Shown here: piece after piece, positions 25,118 to 34,550 of the stretch
Numbering within the stretch: position 1 is the first letter of the stretch
How the letters are laid out: every line of letters starts with the position of its first letter
From: Pseudidiomarina donghaiensis
Lineage (GTDB): Bacteria; Pseudomonadota; Gammaproteobacteria; Enterobacterales; Alteromonadaceae
Length of the DNA stretch: 64,000 nt
Direction of reading: 5' to 3'
Assembly (NCBI RefSeq): GCF_900116895.1
Contig: NZ_FPCF01000001.1
Location: 1 to 64,000, forward strand
Notes under the pieces: generated by a model
What the model saw: the letters and a program-made list of their open reading frames with translations, nothing else
What the model was told of the DNA's origin: nothing
Databases searched by the model: none
Made by a program: the position numbers and the translations under genes

Positions 25118-28038
25118 AATGAATTTATTTCCTTTTTGTTCGATTCGAATGTGATGTATGAATCAAGGAGATTCAAAATTTCAGGTAAGTAACGCCAGAG
25201 CGGCCAGCGCAAATTGAGTGGCTTGGTTGCAATAGAAACGCAGGTATCGACATCGTGCTCTGATAGTGATGGTGTAAAAGCATTTTTATCAATAAGCGCC
25301 TTCCATTTCTCTGCTCTCGCATCATGCCTAGGTAGGTGAAGTGCAATGGTCAAATTTGTAAGAGAAAGAAGTTTAAGCGCACGGAAATGTCTCTCTGCGA
25401 TGCGTAAGTTAGTAATTGAATCTTTATCAATTGTCTGGCGAAGTGTTTGAATCGCGCGTCGATTCTTGGCGTTCCAAGTTATATTCGAGACGCTATCAAG
25501 ATGTCGAATCCAGGCTCGATTATTTGACGTAAATGGCTTATCGCTTAAGAAGTTGATATCGAGTTCGCCAGCGTGCGCTTCGAAGTGAGTTTCGAAGTGA
25601 GTGAGTAGGGCTTCTTCGATGCTGCGCCCTGATGATTGTTTGTATAGCTTCAACGCATTCAAAAAGTCACTAAATGAAAACTGCTGCGTGACGAGGTCAT
25701 CATTCTTCGTGATGATTGCTGAACACTGAAGTACATACTTTAACCCGCGAGTGTAAGACTTAAACAGCAGCTGCTCGCAACGAGAGATATCGGGTAGGTA
25801 CGACTCGTATTGTTTTTTGAATTCAAATCGATAATTGCAGGTGGAAACAAGTGCGGCAGCAAGCTCCGATGATAGCGCCTGCGCACGTTGCGCATCGTGC
25901 ATAAAGAACAAGACGTCGAGTAAGTGTAGATAGCTTCGCGCTGTGACGGCGGGGCTGACGTGACCGAGGATTTGGGCAGCGACATCTAACGTTGGGAAAA
26001 ATAGGTTTGCTGACTTCCCAATTTTTTTAAGTGATTGCGAAATGCGGTTGATTCGTGCATCAGAAAACGTGTCGTTTTTTAAAAAATATAAACGCTCTCG
26101 ATAGTCTAAAAGCCCTAATACACAGCACATTGCAAATAGCAGAACTAAGTTGTTTGCTGCTGAATGCCGGAGCGAGTGATTAACGAGCTCATCGTTATTG
26201 CATGTTTCACGCAAAATGGCTAAAAACTCGTCATCGAGAGTAGTAAGAGTCGCTTCGTCAAACACAGTTGAATAGCCGAGTCGGCGGCGCTCGTCAATAT
26301 GCGTTTGTAGCTCGAGCTCAAGTTCAGGTGACAACAGACATGTCGGAATGTGCCGAATGGCTCGCATAGTTTTACGTTGCATGAGTCGTGACACATTAAT
26401 CGTCTCGAGGTTGAAGCACACGTCATCAATTTCAAGCAAAGTTGCTTCTTTACGTCGTAAACCAGTCGCGTAGCTGAGATTAACAAATAGAATAAACTGA
26501 CGACGTTCTGCAATGTTCGACTTAGCAAGAAAAGCTTCGCATGCCTCATTCAAATCTTGCGTGTTTATATAATGAGCGCGCGTCTCAACGCTACCTGCAC
26601 CCGAATATTCCAGCTCTTGCGCATCGAAAAACTTGAGTTTGGTGGCTTGTGATAAGTACTGTAAAAAGCCAAGCGCAGTGCCTTGTTTGCCGGCTTCGCC
26701 AATGGTGCTAAGCGCATCCGCAACGGACTCGGTGAGCTCTTCGAGTTGTTCGTTTGATTCTTGCGCGTTACGCAAAAGTAACTCATCGCACCATGCCGAT
26801 TTTGCGAAAACTGTTAACGTTGATAAGTACGTTTCAATCGTACTCATTCGTAATTTATCTTTGAAATGACTACCGTGCAGAGCTAAGTCGACAATATATG
26901 TCGCAACGGCAACAGCGGTTAAACTGATGTCACTATCAGCATCATATGCGCTTGATAACGCCGCTATCAGATTTACTTTTAGTAGTTTAAATGCGGCTGT
27001 ATTTCTACGCTGGCGTTTATCTGCCTTTGCAAATGCTTGTACTGACTTTCGAATACTATCGAGTAATTCAGAGTCGGATGATGCGGTGCGTGCATCAAAT
27101 GCAAATTTTCGCAAAGCATTGCATTCAAAAAGCTCAGTGAGTTTCTCTAGCTTTACAAATTCTTTCGTGGTGCGTTTGTTTCGCCTTACCTGCGCTGGTG
27201 TCGCATTATCAACGAAGGAAGAAGGCGCATCTATGCCAGTCACGGCTTTTATAAAGCTCACATCACTTAGCTGCGAAAAAGCATCTTCAAACGTCGTGGC
27301 GGCGATGCTTTGGCTTAAGAAAGAAACAGCTTGGATTGCGCTTGATAGCGTAACCGCTTTTTCATTAAAGGACTGTCCAATCGAGTAGGTTAGCCAAAGC
27401 GATTTAAGTTGAGCTGCGATGACAGCTGTTCTCAGCTCGCGAGGCGGACGGGACTTTAAGAGCTTAAAAGCTTGTATCGCAACTGCGTCGAGTAAAAATC
27501 GCTTCGAAGCTGTAGTTAGTGATGCGAAAAGCGCATCTTTAAAAGCCACCAAATCATTGAAGTCAGCGCTAAGGACAGCGGTTAATTGCGCAACAGACTT
27601 TATATTGGCGTGACGGCAAAGGAGCAGCGCCAAAACAATGGTCTGTGCTTGAGATTTATCCCGAATGAGCTCTTGCTCAATCATCGCATTAACGCCATCG
27701 ATGAAAGCAAAGGACGGACTGTCATCGGCAATCACTGGCTTTACTTGCTTAACTGCTAAGCGCGCAGTTGGCGTTGTGAGCGCGTCGTTATACTCCCGAC
27801 AATATTCGTATAACGCAAAGAAACAAATGCGAACGGCATTGAGTTCGACATCTCTTTTTGCATGCGCGTAAACTTTTTGAGCGCGTTGCGAGAAATAGTG
27901 TTTTGGGATATTTTTAGGCTGAGATAACGCTTTCGCACACTCATCTTGAATGACTCTGTATGCGAAACCAGCGCAATCGCGTATACCTTTGTTTTCATTG
28001 CTAAGTTTTTCAACAAAGAAATCGAAGTTTAACTTCAT
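25114..28038 (-). CDS. Giant tyrosine recombinase (974 aa), probable gamma-mobile-trio GmtZ-type integrase
   Basis: A long N-terminal helical region (about 1-480) precedes a tyrosine-recombinase catalytic domain. Its signature residues are in order: Arg528 (ATGLRRKEA), Lys556 (QRKTMR), His621-x-x-Arg624 (NHSLRHSA), His692 (ILGHVSP) and Tyr703 (RSYLHLL). A further 270 residues follow the catalytic tyrosine. It is much longer than phage integrases (about 300-450 aa). It overlaps its neighbours by 4 nt on both sides in a four-gene operon. The layout of small protein, recombinase of about 750 aa and one of about 970 aa recalls the gamma-mobile-trio (GmtX-GmtY-GmtZ) elements, which carry defence cargo. 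That assignment is from memory and unverified. Confidence 0.7.
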   Translation of the reverse strand: MKLNFDFFVEKLSNENKGIRDCAGFAYRVIQDECAKALSQPKNIPKHYFSQRAQKVYAHAKRDVELNAVRICFFALYEYCREYNDALTTPTARLAVKQVKPVIADDSPSFAFIDGVNAMIEQELIRDKSQAQTIVLALLLCRHANIKSVAQLTAVLSADFNDLVAFKDALFASLTTASKRFLLDAVAIQAFKLLKSRPPRELRTAVIAAQLKSLWLTYSIGQSFNEKAVTLSSAIQAVSFLSQSIAATTFEDAFSQLSDVSFIKAVTGIDAPSSFVDNATPAQVRRNKRTTKEFVKLEKLTELFECNALRKFAFDARTASSDSELLDSIRKSVQAFAKADKRQRRNTAAFKLLKVNLIAALSSAYDADSDISLTAVAVATYIVDLALHGSHFKDKLRMSTIETYLSTLTVFAKSAWCDELLLRNAQESNEQLEELTESVADALSTIGEAGKQGTALGFLQYLSQATKLKFFDAQELEYSGAGSVETRAHYINTQDLNEACEAFLAKSNIAERRQFILFVNLSYATGLRRKEATLLEIDDVCFNLETINVSRLMQRKTMRAIRHIPTCLLSPELELELQTHIDERRRLGYSTVFDEATLTTLDDEFLAILRETCNNDELVNHSLRHSAANNLVLLFAMCCVLGLLDYRERLYFLKNDTFSDARINRISQSLKKIGKSANLFFPTLDVAAQILGHVSPAVTARSYLHLLDVLFFMHDAQRAQALSSELAAALVSTCNYRFEFKKQYESYLPDISRCEQLLFKSYTRGLKYVLQCSAIITKNDDLVTQQFSFSDFLNALKLYKQSSGRSIEEALLTHFETHFEAHAGELDINFLSDKPFTSNNRAWIRHLDSVSNITWNAKNRRAIQTLRQTIDKDSITNLRIAERHFRALKLLSLTNLTIALHLPRHDARAEKWKALIDKNAFTPSLSEHDVDTCVSIATKPLNLRWPLWRYLPEILNLLDSYITFESNKKEINSL

Positions 28039-30290
28039 AACTTAAATTCCTTCCTGAGGAGCTCCAGAAGTTGCAACGCTTTTGCATCGTTTTCATGATG
28101 ATGCGCATCATAGACCTCAAGCTGCTTACGTTGGCTCGTGATGAAGTCAGTAATTGAAAGCAGGCTGTGATTGCTAAGCGCATAGGCATTGCTGCGTGAA
28201 TGGTTAAGAAATAAGTTCAAAGCAGACTGTAAGAACTGACCTTGCGTTATTGAACTTCGCAAAAACGATTGAGCTGCCACATGACGGAGCGAGTGGCTTG
28301 TGACTTTCGCAGTAAGTAGTTGAGTCAGTTTGTCGTTGACGAATGCGCTTGAAAAAGACTCCCACTTTTTGTTGTCGGTGATTCGTGACACAATGTGTAT
28401 TGGTGTTGAAATGGCAAGTATTGATGCGAGTCCTTCAGCAACTGCAATGTGTGCATCAATCAATTCACAAAGCTTTGATGTTAATACAATCAGTCGTCGC
28501 TCTTTTTTATGATGAACGGCTTTATCTTTGACGCTCATGACTCCCAGTTTGCTTGAGTAGAATTCGTGATTAGGGAATGGTTCAGCAACTGGTCGCAGCC
28601 CAACCGTCATTGAGACGCGCAAATAAATATAAAAAGCTAGCTCGTTGAACGCATGAAAAGCCTCGGTTTTTAAATGTTGTGAGGCTGAATTGACGCTGTG
28701 CATAAGAATTTCATCGAGCAGCGAGCTTCGTAGTGTCATTTCAGAGCCTGCATGAGCGAGATGTTCTGAGTGCGATACCGCGTCCACACGAGTTACTCTC
28801 GTAAAGCCGACTGTGGCGATGAAGCTGCCCCAAGCTTGATTAATTTGCTTGGCAATTTCTCGATGGGATTGAAGTAGGTAGTGCTGTTGTACGGATCCTT
28901 GCTGCTGTAACAAATTAAGTGTCGCCTCAGGTATAGCCTCCCGGGCGTATTGTAAAAACACTTTTTCAAATGAACTTCGCGTTATACCGAACTTAGCAAA
29001 CCCTGCGCTTTTTATTTGAGCGTTTATCCAAGCGTTAGAGTCATTTTCCTCAATACCAAAGGCATAGGAGATTTCACACTCATGACGGCGAGTTGCATCG
29101 ATATTAGAAAGTGAGTTCTGTAGCAAGGAAATCAACGGCTCTGGAAGACGAATCGTTATAAGCTCACTTGTGTAGTAGTGGAAACGTCGAGATTCTTCTT
29201 TAGGGCCTTCGATGTCGATAAGTCGTGCATTAAGCGTGAGCCGCGCGTCCTCAAGTTCGTTCTTGACGCGTTTTTTTAGTAGATAATCAATAGAGCCAGC
29301 CTGAATCATTGATGCTGAAAATTTGGGGGAGCCGCGATTTATGAGCATTAACTCAAGCGGCCTGGGCACGCCTAAGATCTTGAGAAAAAATATAAAGAGA
29401 TAGGCTGACGTCTTTGCGTCGATTTGAGAAAACTTTTCGAGGATGAGATTTTTATCGATATGATTTAACAGCGCGGTCAACTCGCATGGCGTTGCAGCCG
29501 ATAAAGTCCACGCAGGCGCAACTTCTGCATTATAGAGAGCTCGTTGAATCCCTGTGATTTTCTTCTGAAAGATTGAATACTCCTGACTCGTAAGCTTTGT
29601 GAGCTCGGGCGTGATATGAAGCACGCTCGCCAGGTGCTCCCCGTTTTTGTTTAACGCATCGACTAAATCTGCATTAATATCGCCGTCGAGCTGTAAGCGT
29701 TGGCGAAGATACTTAGCTGCAGCATTAAAGCCGTCCGAGTGCGCATTTTTTGAGGTTGGTTCACGAGACGGTTGGTAGTATCTCGAAAGCTTTTCGAGTT
29801 CAGTATTATTTCGATTTAACGCGACTTTTCGTAGTTCGACTTGTACTTCATAAATGCTTGCGCGAGTCACGAAGTTCGCGCCGAAAGGGAGCTGTGCGTC
29901 GTTGTTTCTTATAAACGTTTTATAAAATTGCAGATATGCTTCGTAATCATCGGTGCCGCGCGAGAGGTAGAGTCGAGCTAACATGGCACACAGTAATTTA
30001 AATTGATGAAAATTGGCATGATTTTCGCCGAACGCAGGGATGAGCATCATCGTCACTGAAAGAGGGTGTGACTCAAGTTCGCCATGGAATTCCGTGCGGC
30101 GAAAATTCGTTATTTCAGCTTCTTTATAACTGCACAGATATTCATAAATCCTAGAAAGTTCTGAGCGCTCCTCTGCGCTAATTTCATTTATCTCAAGCAC
30201 AGCTTCGCATACGAGACGAAGCCGCGCGGCAACTTCAGTAATTGCGAGACTTGGCTGAATATGAAAGTACTTTTCGATAAGCTCACGCAT
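28035..30290 (-). CDS. Large tyrosine recombinase-like protein (751 aa), probable GmtY type
   Basis: A helical N-terminal part of about 530 residues is followed by a recombinase-like domain: Arg566 (MTVGLRPVAE), Lys595/596 in HHKKERRL, His666-x-x-Arg669 (SHSLRHVAA), His697 (LNHSRS) and a candidate nucleophile Tyr703 (NAYALS). The His-to-Tyr spacing is shorter than in typical integrases, so catalytic competence is uncertain. It begins at TAATG, sharing one base with the stop of the upstream gene. It ends in a 4-nt overlap with the 974-aa recombinase, so the products are probably made in fixed ratio. Confidence 0.65.
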   Translation of the reverse strand: MRELIEKYFHIQPSLAITEVAARLRLVCEAVLEINEISAEERSELSRIYEYLCSYKEAEITNFRRTEFHGELESHPLSVTMMLIPAFGENHANFHQFKLLCAMLARLYLSRGTDDYEAYLQFYKTFIRNNDAQLPFGANFVTRASIYEVQVELRKVALNRNNTELEKLSRYYQPSREPTSKNAHSDGFNAAAKYLRQRLQLDGDINADLVDALNKNGEHLASVLHITPELTKLTSQEYSIFQKKITGIQRALYNAEVAPAWTLSAATPCELTALLNHIDKNLILEKFSQIDAKTSAYLFIFFLKILGVPRPLELMLINRGSPKFSASMIQAGSIDYLLKKRVKNELEDARLTLNARLIDIEGPKEESRRFHYYTSELITIRLPEPLISLLQNSLSNIDATRRHECEISYAFGIEENDSNAWINAQIKSAGFAKFGITRSSFEKVFLQYAREAIPEATLNLLQQQGSVQQHYLLQSHREIAKQINQAWGSFIATVGFTRVTRVDAVSHSEHLAHAGSEMTLRSSLLDEILMHSVNSASQHLKTEAFHAFNELAFYIYLRVSMTVGLRPVAEPFPNHEFYSSKLGVMSVKDKAVHHKKERRLIVLTSKLCELIDAHIAVAEGLASILAISTPIHIVSRITDNKKWESFSSAFVNDKLTQLLTAKVTSHSLRHVAAQSFLRSSITQGQFLQSALNLFLNHSRSNAYALSNHSLLSITDFITSQRKQLEVYDAHHHENDAKALQLLELLRKEFKL

Positions 30291-30859
30291 TATGCATTCA
30301 CTCGCTTTAACTTGGGCGCGGGAACGTCTTTGAGTAACTCCTCAGTATTTATGCTGCTAATTTGTGTCTCAGTGTTGAACACAGCGCTTTTCGTGAAAGC
30401 CTTTTTCTTCTTTTTGAGAGCGCTTGTGGTGCATGCAATGACTTTGGCGTAGTCGCATTGACGCAAAAAGGGAGAATTCGCGTCGGCGGTGTGTGAAAAA
30501 GCATAGCCAGATTTGGCATCTAAAGAGCATAGCGATTCGAGCTCTAATCTATTGAGAACTCTTTGACGCAGGGTAAGCAGTGTGGGTGTGTTTTTTAGGC
30601 GCGTCACAACAACGTCAGTATGAAGTTCAGGAACCATTTTTGAAAGGGCACAGAATACGAACGCATTTTCGTAGAAGTAGAGCTTTTCGCGAATTGAAAC
30701 TACGCGAACGGGAGTCATTAACTCAAGAAATTGTTCAAGTCGGTCTGTTTCAAATAACAACCGCAGTAGTCGGCGCACCTGGACGTTATGCTTTGCATGA
30801 ACATCAAGCTCGACACTGTCGATGTCACGCAAACGTACTTTTTTAATTGATTCGGCCAT
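30290..30859 (-). CDS. Small first gene of the recombinase operon, probable GmtX type
   Basis: The start chosen is ATG 30859 (MAESIKKVRLRDIDSVELDV), with GGGAATG upstream. An ATG-less extension to 30967 lacks support. The 189-aa product is basic, mainly helical and contains no catalytic motif I recognise; a KKKKK run lies near the C-terminus. Its place as the first gene of the overlapping recombinase set suggests a DNA-binding or regulatory partner of the recombinases. Confidence 0.6.
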   Translation of the reverse strand: MAESIKKVRLRDIDSVELDVHAKHNVQVRRLLRLLFETDRLEQFLELMTPVRVVSIREKLYFYENAFVFCALSKMVPELHTDVVVTRLKNTPTLLTLRQRVLNRLELESLCSLDAKSGYAFSHTADANSPFLRQCDYAKVIACTTSALKKKKKAFTKSAVFNTETQISSINTEELLKDVPAPKLKRVNA

Positions 30860-31162
30860 TACAACATTCCCGTAGATTTTTCTTTTACTGACGAAAATGC
30901 TACGGGCTAAATTTTGAATAGTGAAGAGCACAGACAAGCGTTTTAGAGGGTGTCTGTACTCACACATATAAGAAAACGCTCAATTTTCGGTCAAAAAGTA
31001 ATCGATTTTGATCTTTTGAGGTTTTTGCAACGAGTAAAAGCTAATTGTGTTGAGTGAGGCGAGATATTTTTTTGTTGGGGAATTAGGTCCGCTTGGTGCC
31101 AATTGCGGACGTTAACTTAGACCGAAGTGGCGGCATGTTGATTGCGACTTTTTATTATTGCT
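30860..31162. other. Upstream region of the recombinase operon
   Basis: No gene is seen. The region contains the likely operon promoter (A+T-rich, 30960-31020) and a palindrome at 31087-31110. In the palindrome GTCCGC and GCGGAC flank TTGG-TG-CCAA, which could be a recombinase or regulator binding site. Confidence 0.5.
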
Positions 31163-31777
31163 TTAAACGCCACTTGCCATGTCCATCAACACAGCTTTGG
31201 TTGATGATAAGTATCTATCTAAATTGCATCTACTAGTGCGTTTGATAGAACTCAAAAAAGCACCGGGGGTGATGTTGACGTTAGCACCATAAGTTAACCT
31301 AACGACAGTTTTGAAATCCGCTTTTGCAGATGTTGTATTATGAGCCAAAACATTCCTCATCTTTCGCATTTCGTCGATAATATTTCCGTTTCGTTGAGCC
31401 GAGATTATAAACGGATCCGATGTCGAGATAACATGTTGAACGCTTTCACGAATATATTTTGACTTTGTCCATTTCAGATTCTGAACAGGTATTGTTCTAC
31501 CGTAACTTAGAAACAATCCTCTAGCCCCAGACATTGCGCCCGCTGATACCGCCAAAGCTGGGAAAGTACCATTTGTGTACGTTGCGCCAGAGACAAGCTT
31601 GTAAGCTATTTCTGCTACAGAATCCTCGAAAATAGAGAAGAGTCTAAGCATTATCATTTCTGCTATAAAATGCTGATATTTAGCCTCGATGCTTCCTGAC
31701 TCAGACCTATACTTCTCTAATCTATCGATCTGCTGGTGAGCATTTCTAACAGTTATCTCTAATTTTGGTGCCGGCAT
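31163..31777 (-). CDS. HEPN-domain protein (predicted RNase), partner of DUF262 protein
   Basis: The start is ATG 31777, 2 nt after the stop of the upstream DUF262 gene; the longer frame to 31849 overlaps that gene heavily. The product of about 204 aa is helical. It carries RNVLAH (R-x4-H) in MRKMRNVLAHNT, the catalytic motif of HEPN ribonucleases of the RiboL-PSP/MAE type. HEPN proteins typically act as RNA-cleaving effectors in toxin-antitoxin and anti-phage systems. The tight coupling with a DUF262 gene supports a two-gene defence unit. Confidence 0.75.
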   Translation of the reverse strand: MPAPKLEITVRNAHQQIDRLEKYRSESGSIEAKYQHFIAEMIMLRLFSIFEDSVAEIAYKLVSGATYTNGTFPALAVSAGAMSGARGLFLSYGRTIPVQNLKWTKSKYIRESVQHVISTSDPFIISAQRNGNIIDEMRKMRNVLAHNTTSAKADFKTVVRLTYGANVNITPGAFLSSIKRTSRCNLDRYLSSTKAVLMDMASGV

Positions 31778-31779
31778 GA

Positions 31780-32766
31780 CTAGAAGAAACTTCGAATATA
31801 TTGATCCCGTACTCGCCTTTGCGCTATCCGTTGCGTAGTAGATTTGCACGCATCCACAAACTCTATATCTTGCTGAGTTTTATTCTCTTCAGAGTTATAC
31901 CGCTCGTCTATCTCTAAGACCACTTCTTCTAAAGCCTCAGTTGAAGGTTGTATGTCGTCTATCACTATAATCAATGAGAATAGAATTGGAGAGCGATTGA
32001 AAATCGTATCAGAGATTCTTTCTGGTGGAAGGCTCGCTATCCGATCAAAACATTTGTCCAGCCTTGCAGATATCTCATTAGAATCATCAAAGCTCTCATC
32101 ATAGGCCTTATAAAAGGCATCAAGCTTTGTAGAGCTATAGTCAGATAAACCGTTTATAAAATTAAAAACAATGTCCGATATAAACTGTGTCTCATTCATG
32201 CGAGCGATGTCATTTGCTGTGAATATTCCGTAATTTCTCCAGAAGTTAATTCTGGATGAAGCTTGTTTTAGGCACAGCTGTTTCATTTCACCGCTATACG
32301 CAGCATTCCTTTTCTCTTGAGCATTGAGAGACTTGCTTATTGAATTGATTCGACCAAATATTTCTATCACATCTTCGTCGTTAGCTCCGAGGAGATAACC
32401 GACGGGAATGGCAGTGAGGAGATACTTTTGCTGTTCATCACTCTTTAGCTGTGAGAACTTGACTTTTTTTTCATGGTTTGGGTGCTTAGATGAAAATTCA
32501 TCTAACGTGAATCCAATAATGGATCTGCATCGCTGCTGGCCATCCACCACTTCCTTGATGCTCCTAGAACGTTCTAAATCGAGCGAGTGCCTTACATAGA
32601 TTGCTGGGATTGGCTTTTGTTCTAAGAGACTATTAATAAGATACGACTTTTGTGCCAGACTCCATACAGAACGCCTCTGATACCAAGGGTTCAAATCAAG
32701 TTGCCCCTCCTTATTAAGGTTTATTAAGTCCTGTATAACTATTGTTTGATAATCTACTCGGTCCAT
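31780..32766 (-). CDS. DUF262 (GmrSD-N-type, ParB/Srx-fold) protein
   Basis: This 328-aa protein begins at ATG 32766 with GGAA 8 nt upstream. It shows the DUF262 signature: a YQRRSVWS segment near residue 30, PIPAIYVR, then the VVDGQQRCRSI motif. In GmrSD restriction systems this domain supplies the NTP-dependent, ParB-like half. Here the usual DUF1524 nuclease half is absent, and the gene is followed 2 nt later by a HEPN protein. The pair probably forms an anti-phage system. Confidence 0.85.
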   Translation of the reverse strand: MDRVDYQTIVIQDLINLNKEGQLDLNPWYQRRSVWSLAQKSYLINSLLEQKPIPAIYVRHSLDLERSRSIKEVVDGQQRCRSIIGFTLDEFSSKHPNHEKKVKFSQLKSDEQQKYLLTAIPVGYLLGANDEDVIEIFGRINSISKSLNAQEKRNAAYSGEMKQLCLKQASSRINFWRNYGIFTANDIARMNETQFISDIVFNFINGLSDYSSTKLDAFYKAYDESFDDSNEISARLDKCFDRIASLPPERISDTIFNRSPILFSLIIVIDDIQPSTEALEEVVLEIDERYNSEENKTQQDIEFVDACKSTTQRIAQRRVRDQYIRSFF

Positions 32767-32986
32767 TACACATTCCATTTTTTATATTTCTAGCAATGAT
32801 AATATTTGAATTCTCTGTGTTTATCTATCTCTGTTTAGTGAAAGCGAAGAAGTCCAACGCGCAATATTGCTGACTTGAGCTGTCTTGCATGGTAAATATC
32901 GCCCTTATTTATTAATCGCGGGGGAACCATAACCTTAAAAAGTTCAAAGTCCGCTCTTCGCTCAAAGCTGTCGAAATGCTTCGTAT

Positions 32987-33262
32987 ATGAAGATATACAA
33001 AATAAACACTTCTTCGTCTAGAATAACTCTCAGCGAATTTGTTGAGGAAACCAAATATGTCTACAGTCCAGATGATGTCACTCGCGGTTTTGATAATTGG
33101 GATTGGAAGCTTTTACGCGCTTGGGATTTGGGGTATCAAGCGATTGAAGCAGTCGGACAAAGAAACATAGCTCTGCATAAAGTGCAGGCTGAACGACTTA
33201 GCACTTCACTCCCTCCCCCCACAGACACGCCTTCGAAGCTCGCGAATGCCATCACGAGCTGA
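32987..33262 (+). CDS. Possible hypothetical protein (91 aa)
   Basis: The composition is protein-like (ETKYVYSPDDVTRGFDNWDW, then KLLRAWDLGYQAIE). There is no clear ribosome-binding site, and the last 19 codons run antisense to the end of the HNH nuclease gene. It may be a genuine small gene or the remnant of one. I recognise no family. Confidence 0.35.
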   Translation: MKIYKINTSSSRITLSEFVEETKYVYSPDDVTRGFDNWDWKLLRAWDLGYQAIEAVGQRNIALHKVQAERLSTSLPPPTDTPSKLANAITS

Positions 33263-33979
33263 TTCATCAAAATCATACTTGAGCATTACGCGTAGATATC
33301 GAGTGACGTACTGACAGTGAAATTTTCGATTAGGTGGCAACCAATCGCGAGGGCCTTTTGCGCCTTTACTCCGATTAAGACTGGCTGCGACTGCAAAAAG
33401 ATTGATTGAGTCGTTAGCAAACTTTTCTCGCTCTGCATCTGTCCATTTCTCCGCGCCATGCTCCCAAGCCCACGCGAGTGGCACAAGGTGGTCAATATCC
33501 ATTTTCGATGAGTCAAAAAGTGCGCTCCCCGAGTATGGATCGTTCCAGCGTCCACGAAGCACGCGACAGCCATTTTCTGACATTGTGACTGGTCCAGTCG
33601 ATAAGTCTTGTAAAAGTTCGTGACGAGTGTTTAAGCAATCACCATCGTCATCTGTCCAGTGTGCAAAAGCGCTCCTTGAGTAGCTTTCTGATGTTGTTGA
33701 ACTTGCACGCTTAGTAACTGAGCTTTTATTATGTTGGAGATTTCCTTTTGGTAGCCTTCCACCAGCCGCAACGCAGGCTTCGAGTGTTTCGAAAGCAGTG
33801 AAGTTTTTCGTTCGCGAGTAATATTGACTTGAGCTGTCGTGACAAATTTTGCTCTTGCTCATTTTGACCTGCTTTGCGAGCAGTTCACCCGAAAACGTCA
33901 GTAGGCAACATGACACGAAAATGATGATGGCTGATTTGAGTAAGCGCCCAGTGTACTTCGATTGCATAGCGTTATAGTG
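33206..33979 (-). CDS. Exported HNH nuclease (DUF1524/GmrSD-C-like)
   Basis: The start is ATG 33979, giving a signal-peptide or membrane-anchor segment (LLKSAIIIFVSCCLLTFSGE). The C-terminal domain shows the HNH pattern: MDIDHLVPLAWAWEHGA, FANDSINLFAV, SLNRSKGAKGPRDWLPP. A conserved cysteine pair (NGCRVLRGRW, FHCQYV) could form a disulphide. This is the domain used as the nuclease half of GmrSD, but stand-alone exported versions are common and probably degrade external DNA. The start is uncertain (34027, 33967 also possible). Confidence 0.82.
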   Translation of the reverse strand, partial: HYNAMQSKYTGRLLKSAIIIFVSCCLLTFSGELLAKQVKMSKSKICHDSSSQYYSRTKNFTAFETLEACVAAGGRLPKGNLQHNKSSVTKRASSTTSESYSRSAFAHWTDDDGDCLNTRHELLQDLSTGPVTMSENGCRVLRGRWNDPYSGSALFDSSKMDIDHLVPLAWAWEHGAEKWTDAEREKFANDSINLFAVAASLNRSKGAKGPRDWLPPNRKFHCQYVTRYLRVMLKYDFDESARDGIRELRRRVCGGRE

Positions 33980-34110
33980 CATGTCGTATTCTCGCGTGCG
34001 ATATCTGATATCTACAGTGTAAGTCATTTCGTAAATCGAGTGTAACGTCTAGTAGCCACCTGAAACATCGCATAACCTAGCTGAAGAGCTTGATATAAGG
34101 ATGTTTTGAC

Positions 34111-34377
34111 ATGACGCCACAGGAAATTAGTAAAGCAATTAACAAGAAGGGTTTTGACCAAGGTGCGATAGCGCACGCACTCAATTGTTCACCAAGCCTG
34201 ATTTCAAAAATTATTAACAGAAAAGCTATTTCAATGCGAGTTGCCAAGGCAGTAGCTCTTACGATTGAATTACCCTTGCTTGAAGTGTTTCCTGAGTATG
34301 AGCGTTTAGTACGGCCGGTTTTGACGAGAGAGAAACAGCAAGAATTACTTAAATCTAAGTTGATTGACTTGCTTTAG
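34111..34377 (+). CDS. Ner/Nlp-type helix-turn-helix regulator (88 aa)
   Basis: The product opens MTPQEISKAINKKGFDQGAI and has a helix-turn-helix of the Ner/SfsB (Nlp) or small XRE type (IAHALNCSPSLISKIIN, then MRVAKAVALTIELP). Proteins of this size control phage or island genes. It is divergent from the HNH nuclease gene and stands alone. Confidence 0.75.
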   Translation: MTPQEISKAINKKGFDQGAIAHALNCSPSLISKIINRKAISMRVAKAVALTIELPLLEVFPEYERLVRPVLTREKQQELLKSKLIDLL

Positions 34378-34430
34378 TAACGCTTTCAAAAGGCGAGACT
34401 GATAAGTAATGACCTCCTCAATAAGGTTAT

Positions 34431-34550
34431 TTAGTGTTTTTTATTTGAGTCGTTCTTATCCTTGTTTTGAGCAGATAAAATGATTACCAACCCGATAGCA
34501 ACGAAGGCTATTGGCGTAAGTGTCATGATGATTGCTTGCGTTATAGTCAT
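34431..34550 (-). CDS. Single-span membrane microprotein (39 aa), family copy C
   Basis: ATG 34550 has AGGACTTGACGC just upstream. The product starts MTITQAIIMTLTPIAFVAIG with one hydrophobic span, then a polar tail rich in Lys, Asp and Asn. The M-T-x-T-Q-A start, span length and tail type match the products at 10743-10901 and 15391-15513, although overall identity is lower. The function is unknown. Confidence 0.6.
   Translation of the reverse strand: MTITQAIIMTLTPIAFVAIGLVIILSAQNKDKNDSNKKH

Noticed and set aside
25740-27871. Multiple long frames antisense or out of frame within the recombinase genes
   Set aside because: They lie wholly inside well-supported coding sequence and arise from its biased codon use.
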